Below, piece by piece: positions 62,277 through 64,000 of a DNA stretch of 64,000 nucleotides. The DNA comes from Motiliproteus sediminis (GTDB taxonomy: Bacteria; Pseudomonadota; Gammaproteobacteria; Pseudomonadales; Balneatricaceae). The stretch spans positions 42,572 to 106,571 of the forward strand of contig NZ_JAERQK010000012.1 of NCBI RefSeq assembly GCF_017912535.1, in the 5' to 3' direction. Within the stretch, counting starts at the first letter, position 1. Each line of letters starts with the position of its first letter. The translations under genes and the position numbers were made by a program. The notes under the pieces were generated by a model, which was not told where the DNA came from, ran no database searches, and worked only from the letters and a program-made list of their open reading frames with translations.

Positions 62277-63689
62277 TTACTGCACCAAAACCTTTACGCT
62301 GCGAATCAGATCAAAGCGAACCGGTAGCAAAGCCTCTCCTCCATCGAACTCCTGCTTTACGCGAAGCTGATTGCGAATCACCGCTTCCAGCGTACCCTCT
62401 ATCCGATGGCCGTTGAGTGTATCCACCCGCATCTGCTGACCGATATGATCGCCAAGCGCAGCCACTTCTACCTTCTGGTACGACGGCTTGCTCGTTCGCT
62501 TGACCGACGTGAGCTGGTAACGCCCTCCGACATCTGCACTGGATTCAGACCGCACATTGGAGCCGGTCTCTGCGGTCGCATCGGTGCCCTGCAGCGATTG
62601 CTCAGAACTCTCGTCGAGTGGTGATAAACCTGTCGCCGACTTAGCCTCAGGCTCTGCCACTGTGTTATCGGCTGAGACGACGGATTGATCGGCCATCACC
62701 GTCGTCCCGTCGGGTACCACGTCGGTCGCTGGCATCACCAACGACAGCTCCACCGGACTGACCGGACTACCATTGACCGCCAGACGATAGTCAAAATCGG
62801 TGATCTCGGCTGTGCCTAGACGGGCAAAAGAGACCGGTTCTTTGGCGACCACACGAAGCTCCATGGCCCCTTTGGCCATGAGAAAACGACGATAGGCATC
62901 AACAACCTCAGCACCAAACTGAACCCCTTGGGAGCGATACTGGGCATCGAGCAAATCGACATGCCGATTAACGAAGCTGGCGATCGACTCACCATTCAAG
63001 TCGGCGCAATACCGATTGCGTCGCTGGTTATAGGAATCGTCCGCTATCTTCACGCTAAGCTCGCTAAACCTACCCACCGCGGACGCGTTACTGGCTAACA
63101 ACTGGCGGCCGCCGGTGGCCACACTGCCGTCAAACGAGATGGAAAACAGACTGGGGGTGTCGACAGCAACCGACAGAGTCAGATAACCGTTGTCCGGGTT
63201 AAAGCGATAACCGGCAGAGAGGTCACTTTGCAGCTGCTGATACCCAAGTTGCCGCCAAAAAGGCACGCCACCCTCACCTGCCTTTTCACAACCAAGCCGT
63301 TCATTATCGTAAGCAACCATTGCGGAGTAATCCGCAAGACTGGCCAGATCAATCTGCAGCCCCGCGATCTCCAATGACAGCCGATTAGGCAGCACTTGCG
63401 ACGCCAACTCAGGCTCTCTGAATAAAAACCAGGTCCAGTTATCGGTGTGAATAATTACCGACTCAGCGGTCAGAGCGGCTTCTTGGCCGGCGGGATGAAA
63501 TGACACTCCCTTGATACCAGCGCGCCCGGAGAATTCCGCAATCAACGAGTCGTAACCTAAGGAACCGAAGGGAGCAAGCTGTTGCACCACATCATCCACT
63601 GCAGTTTTAACTTGATACCAGTAGAAGCCTTTGACCGCAGCAAAACCGGCCAGCGGCAACAGTAGCGGTACAATCAGTAATTTTCTCAT
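62277..63689 (-). CDS. Membrane-anchored protein of unknown function
   Basis: A 470-aa protein with an N-terminal signal anchor (LLIVPLLLPLAGFAAVKGFYWY). The periplasmic part (residues 30-320) is beta-rich with repeats of L-IEI/DL patterns and three Cys residues, in the style of AsmA/DUF-like inner-membrane proteins. Residues 330-395 are a Ser/Asp/Glu/Thr-rich linker, and the last 60 residues look like a small beta-barrel (IGQQMRVDTLNGHRIEGTL, LLPVRFDLIRSVKVLV). I do not recognise the family. It is transcribed alone toward the thiolase remnant. Confidence 0.7.
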   Translation of the reverse strand: MRKLLIVPLLLPLAGFAAVKGFYWYQVKTAVDDVVQQLAPFGSLGYDSLIAEFSGRAGIKGVSFHPAGQEAALTAESVIIHTDNWTWFLFREPELASQVLPNRLSLEIAGLQIDLASLADYSAMVAYDNERLGCEKAGEGGVPFWRQLGYQQLQSDLSAGYRFNPDNGYLTLSVAVDTPSLFSISFDGSVATGGRQLLASNASAVGRFSELSVKIADDSYNQRRNRYCADLNGESIASFVNRHVDLLDAQYRSQGVQFGAEVVDAYRRFLMAKGAMELRVVAKEPVSFARLGTAEITDFDYRLAVNGSPVSPVELSLVMPATDVVPDGTTVMADQSVVSADNTVAEPEAKSATGLSPLDESSEQSLQGTDATAETGSNVRSESSADVGGRYQLTSVKRTSKPSYQKVEVAALGDHIGQQMRVDTLNGHRIEGTLEAVIRNQLRVKQEFDGGEALLPVRFDLIRSVKVLVQ

Positions 63690-63873
63690 GAGAGCCCAGT
63701 ATCATCCTTAATCAATACACTCCGCCGCACTGCCAGCACAACGACCATCTAGTGAATCTAGGCCAAACCACCCGTCACAGCAACGTCAATCAACGATCCC
63801 ATGGCGGTGACCTCATGAATCAGATCAAGAATTTATAGGTATAAAAACAGGCAGCCCTCTCGAGCGCGCCCCT

Positions 63874-64000
63874 TGACCTGCCCCCAGATTTAGTACCAGT
63901 TTTCCTCTAGTAAAGTCCTGTTCATTTATCTCGTGATTTCCGCTCTGTACCGCCCTTCGGCTGCTGCCGTGCTTTGGCTGCAAACTCGGCGGGGGTCGCG
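63874..64000. mobile_element. End of an IS3-family insertion sequence (continues past the window)
   Basis: At 63874 a sequence beginning TGACCTGCCCCCAGA has the TG-start and C-run look of an IS3-family terminal inverted repeat. Just inside it, on the minus strand, lies the 3' end of a transposase gene. The other end and any target duplication lie beyond the window. The 184 bases between this end and the 62277 gene hold no recognisable gene and should contain that gene's promoter. Confidence 0.65.
63922..64000 (-). CDS. IS3-family transposase C-terminus (partial)
   Basis: The frame reads ATPAEFAAKARQQPKGGTER then KSRDK and stops at 63922-63924. The TPAEFA ending is typical of IS3-family OrfB (DDE/rve) transposases, whose last conserved words are RTPAEFA. 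Only 25 residues are visible. Confidence 0.65.
   Translation of the reverse strand, partial: ATPAEFAAKARQQPKGGTERKSRDK

Overview
The window looks like a chromosomal segment of a marine or sedimentary gammaproteobacterium related to the Pseudomonadales/Oceanospirillales. The order dksA, gluQ, cbrX, cbrA, cbrB, (crcZ), pcnB, folK, panB, panC is the one known from Pseudomonas. The rest of the window is unusual for that group: it carries a very large set of multiheme c-type cytochrome genes of the kind seen in bacteria that respire extracellular electron acceptors. I count 39 CXXCH heme-binding motifs in 11 proteins between 9.9 and 44.2 kb.

Layout. 1-5.5 kb: the end of a pentapeptide-repeat gene, then a partial System I cytochrome c maturation operon (ccmI, ccmE, ccmF, ccmG, CopD-like; no ccmH). 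5.6-9.8 kb: a 1.4-kaa CHASE/PAS/GAF/GGDEF/EAL protein. 9.9-44.2 kb: the electron-transfer region. It holds (a) a cytochrome c5 and a helical lipoprotein; (b) two triheme cytochromes, an outer-membrane beta-barrel and a parvulin-type peptidyl-prolyl isomerase; (c) a tetraheme cytochrome resembling the filament-forming OmcE of Geobacter, with its own sigma-54 type promoter; (d) an ~11 kb operon of di/triheme-type cytochromes, a TlpA-like thioredoxin, two histidine kinases, an NtrC-type sigma-54 activator and two beta-propeller proteins; (e) a divergent NHL-propeller lipoprotein; (f) a degenerate heme-copper-oxidase-like subunit with a TPR protein and a DUF1566-triheme fusion; (g) a CcsA-type heme lyase, an NrfJ-like lipoprotein and a GT87 membrane protein; and (h) a second operon of two trihemes, an NHL lipoprotein, an 11-heme cytochrome, ResB, a radical-SAM protein and a GT9 glycosyltransferase.

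44.3-51.4 kb: ubiT, ubiV, ubiU (oxygen-independent ubiquinone synthesis), small Sel1 and HMA-like proteins, yceI, moeA, moaB, a Rieske protein and sfsA. 51.6-61.6 kb: the conserved dksA-to-panC block, including a structured, CA-motif-rich small RNA locus resembling crcZ between cbrB and pcnB. 61.6-64.0 kb: a decayed acetyl-CoA acetyltransferase gene, an unknown membrane-anchored protein and the end of an IS3-family element that runs off the window.

Working model (inference): quinol electrons leave the inner membrane, perhaps through the oxidase-like subunit, pass through mono- and triheme periplasmic cytochromes, cross the outer membrane through the beta-barrel conduit and reach a cell-surface tetraheme filament and the 11-heme cytochrome. 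Dedicated System II proteins (CcsA, ResB) and the PPIase would mature these cytochromes. The locally encoded two-component system and sigma-54 activator would control the filament gene. UbiTUV would supply ubiquinone without oxygen. No rRNA, tRNA or CRISPR array was seen.
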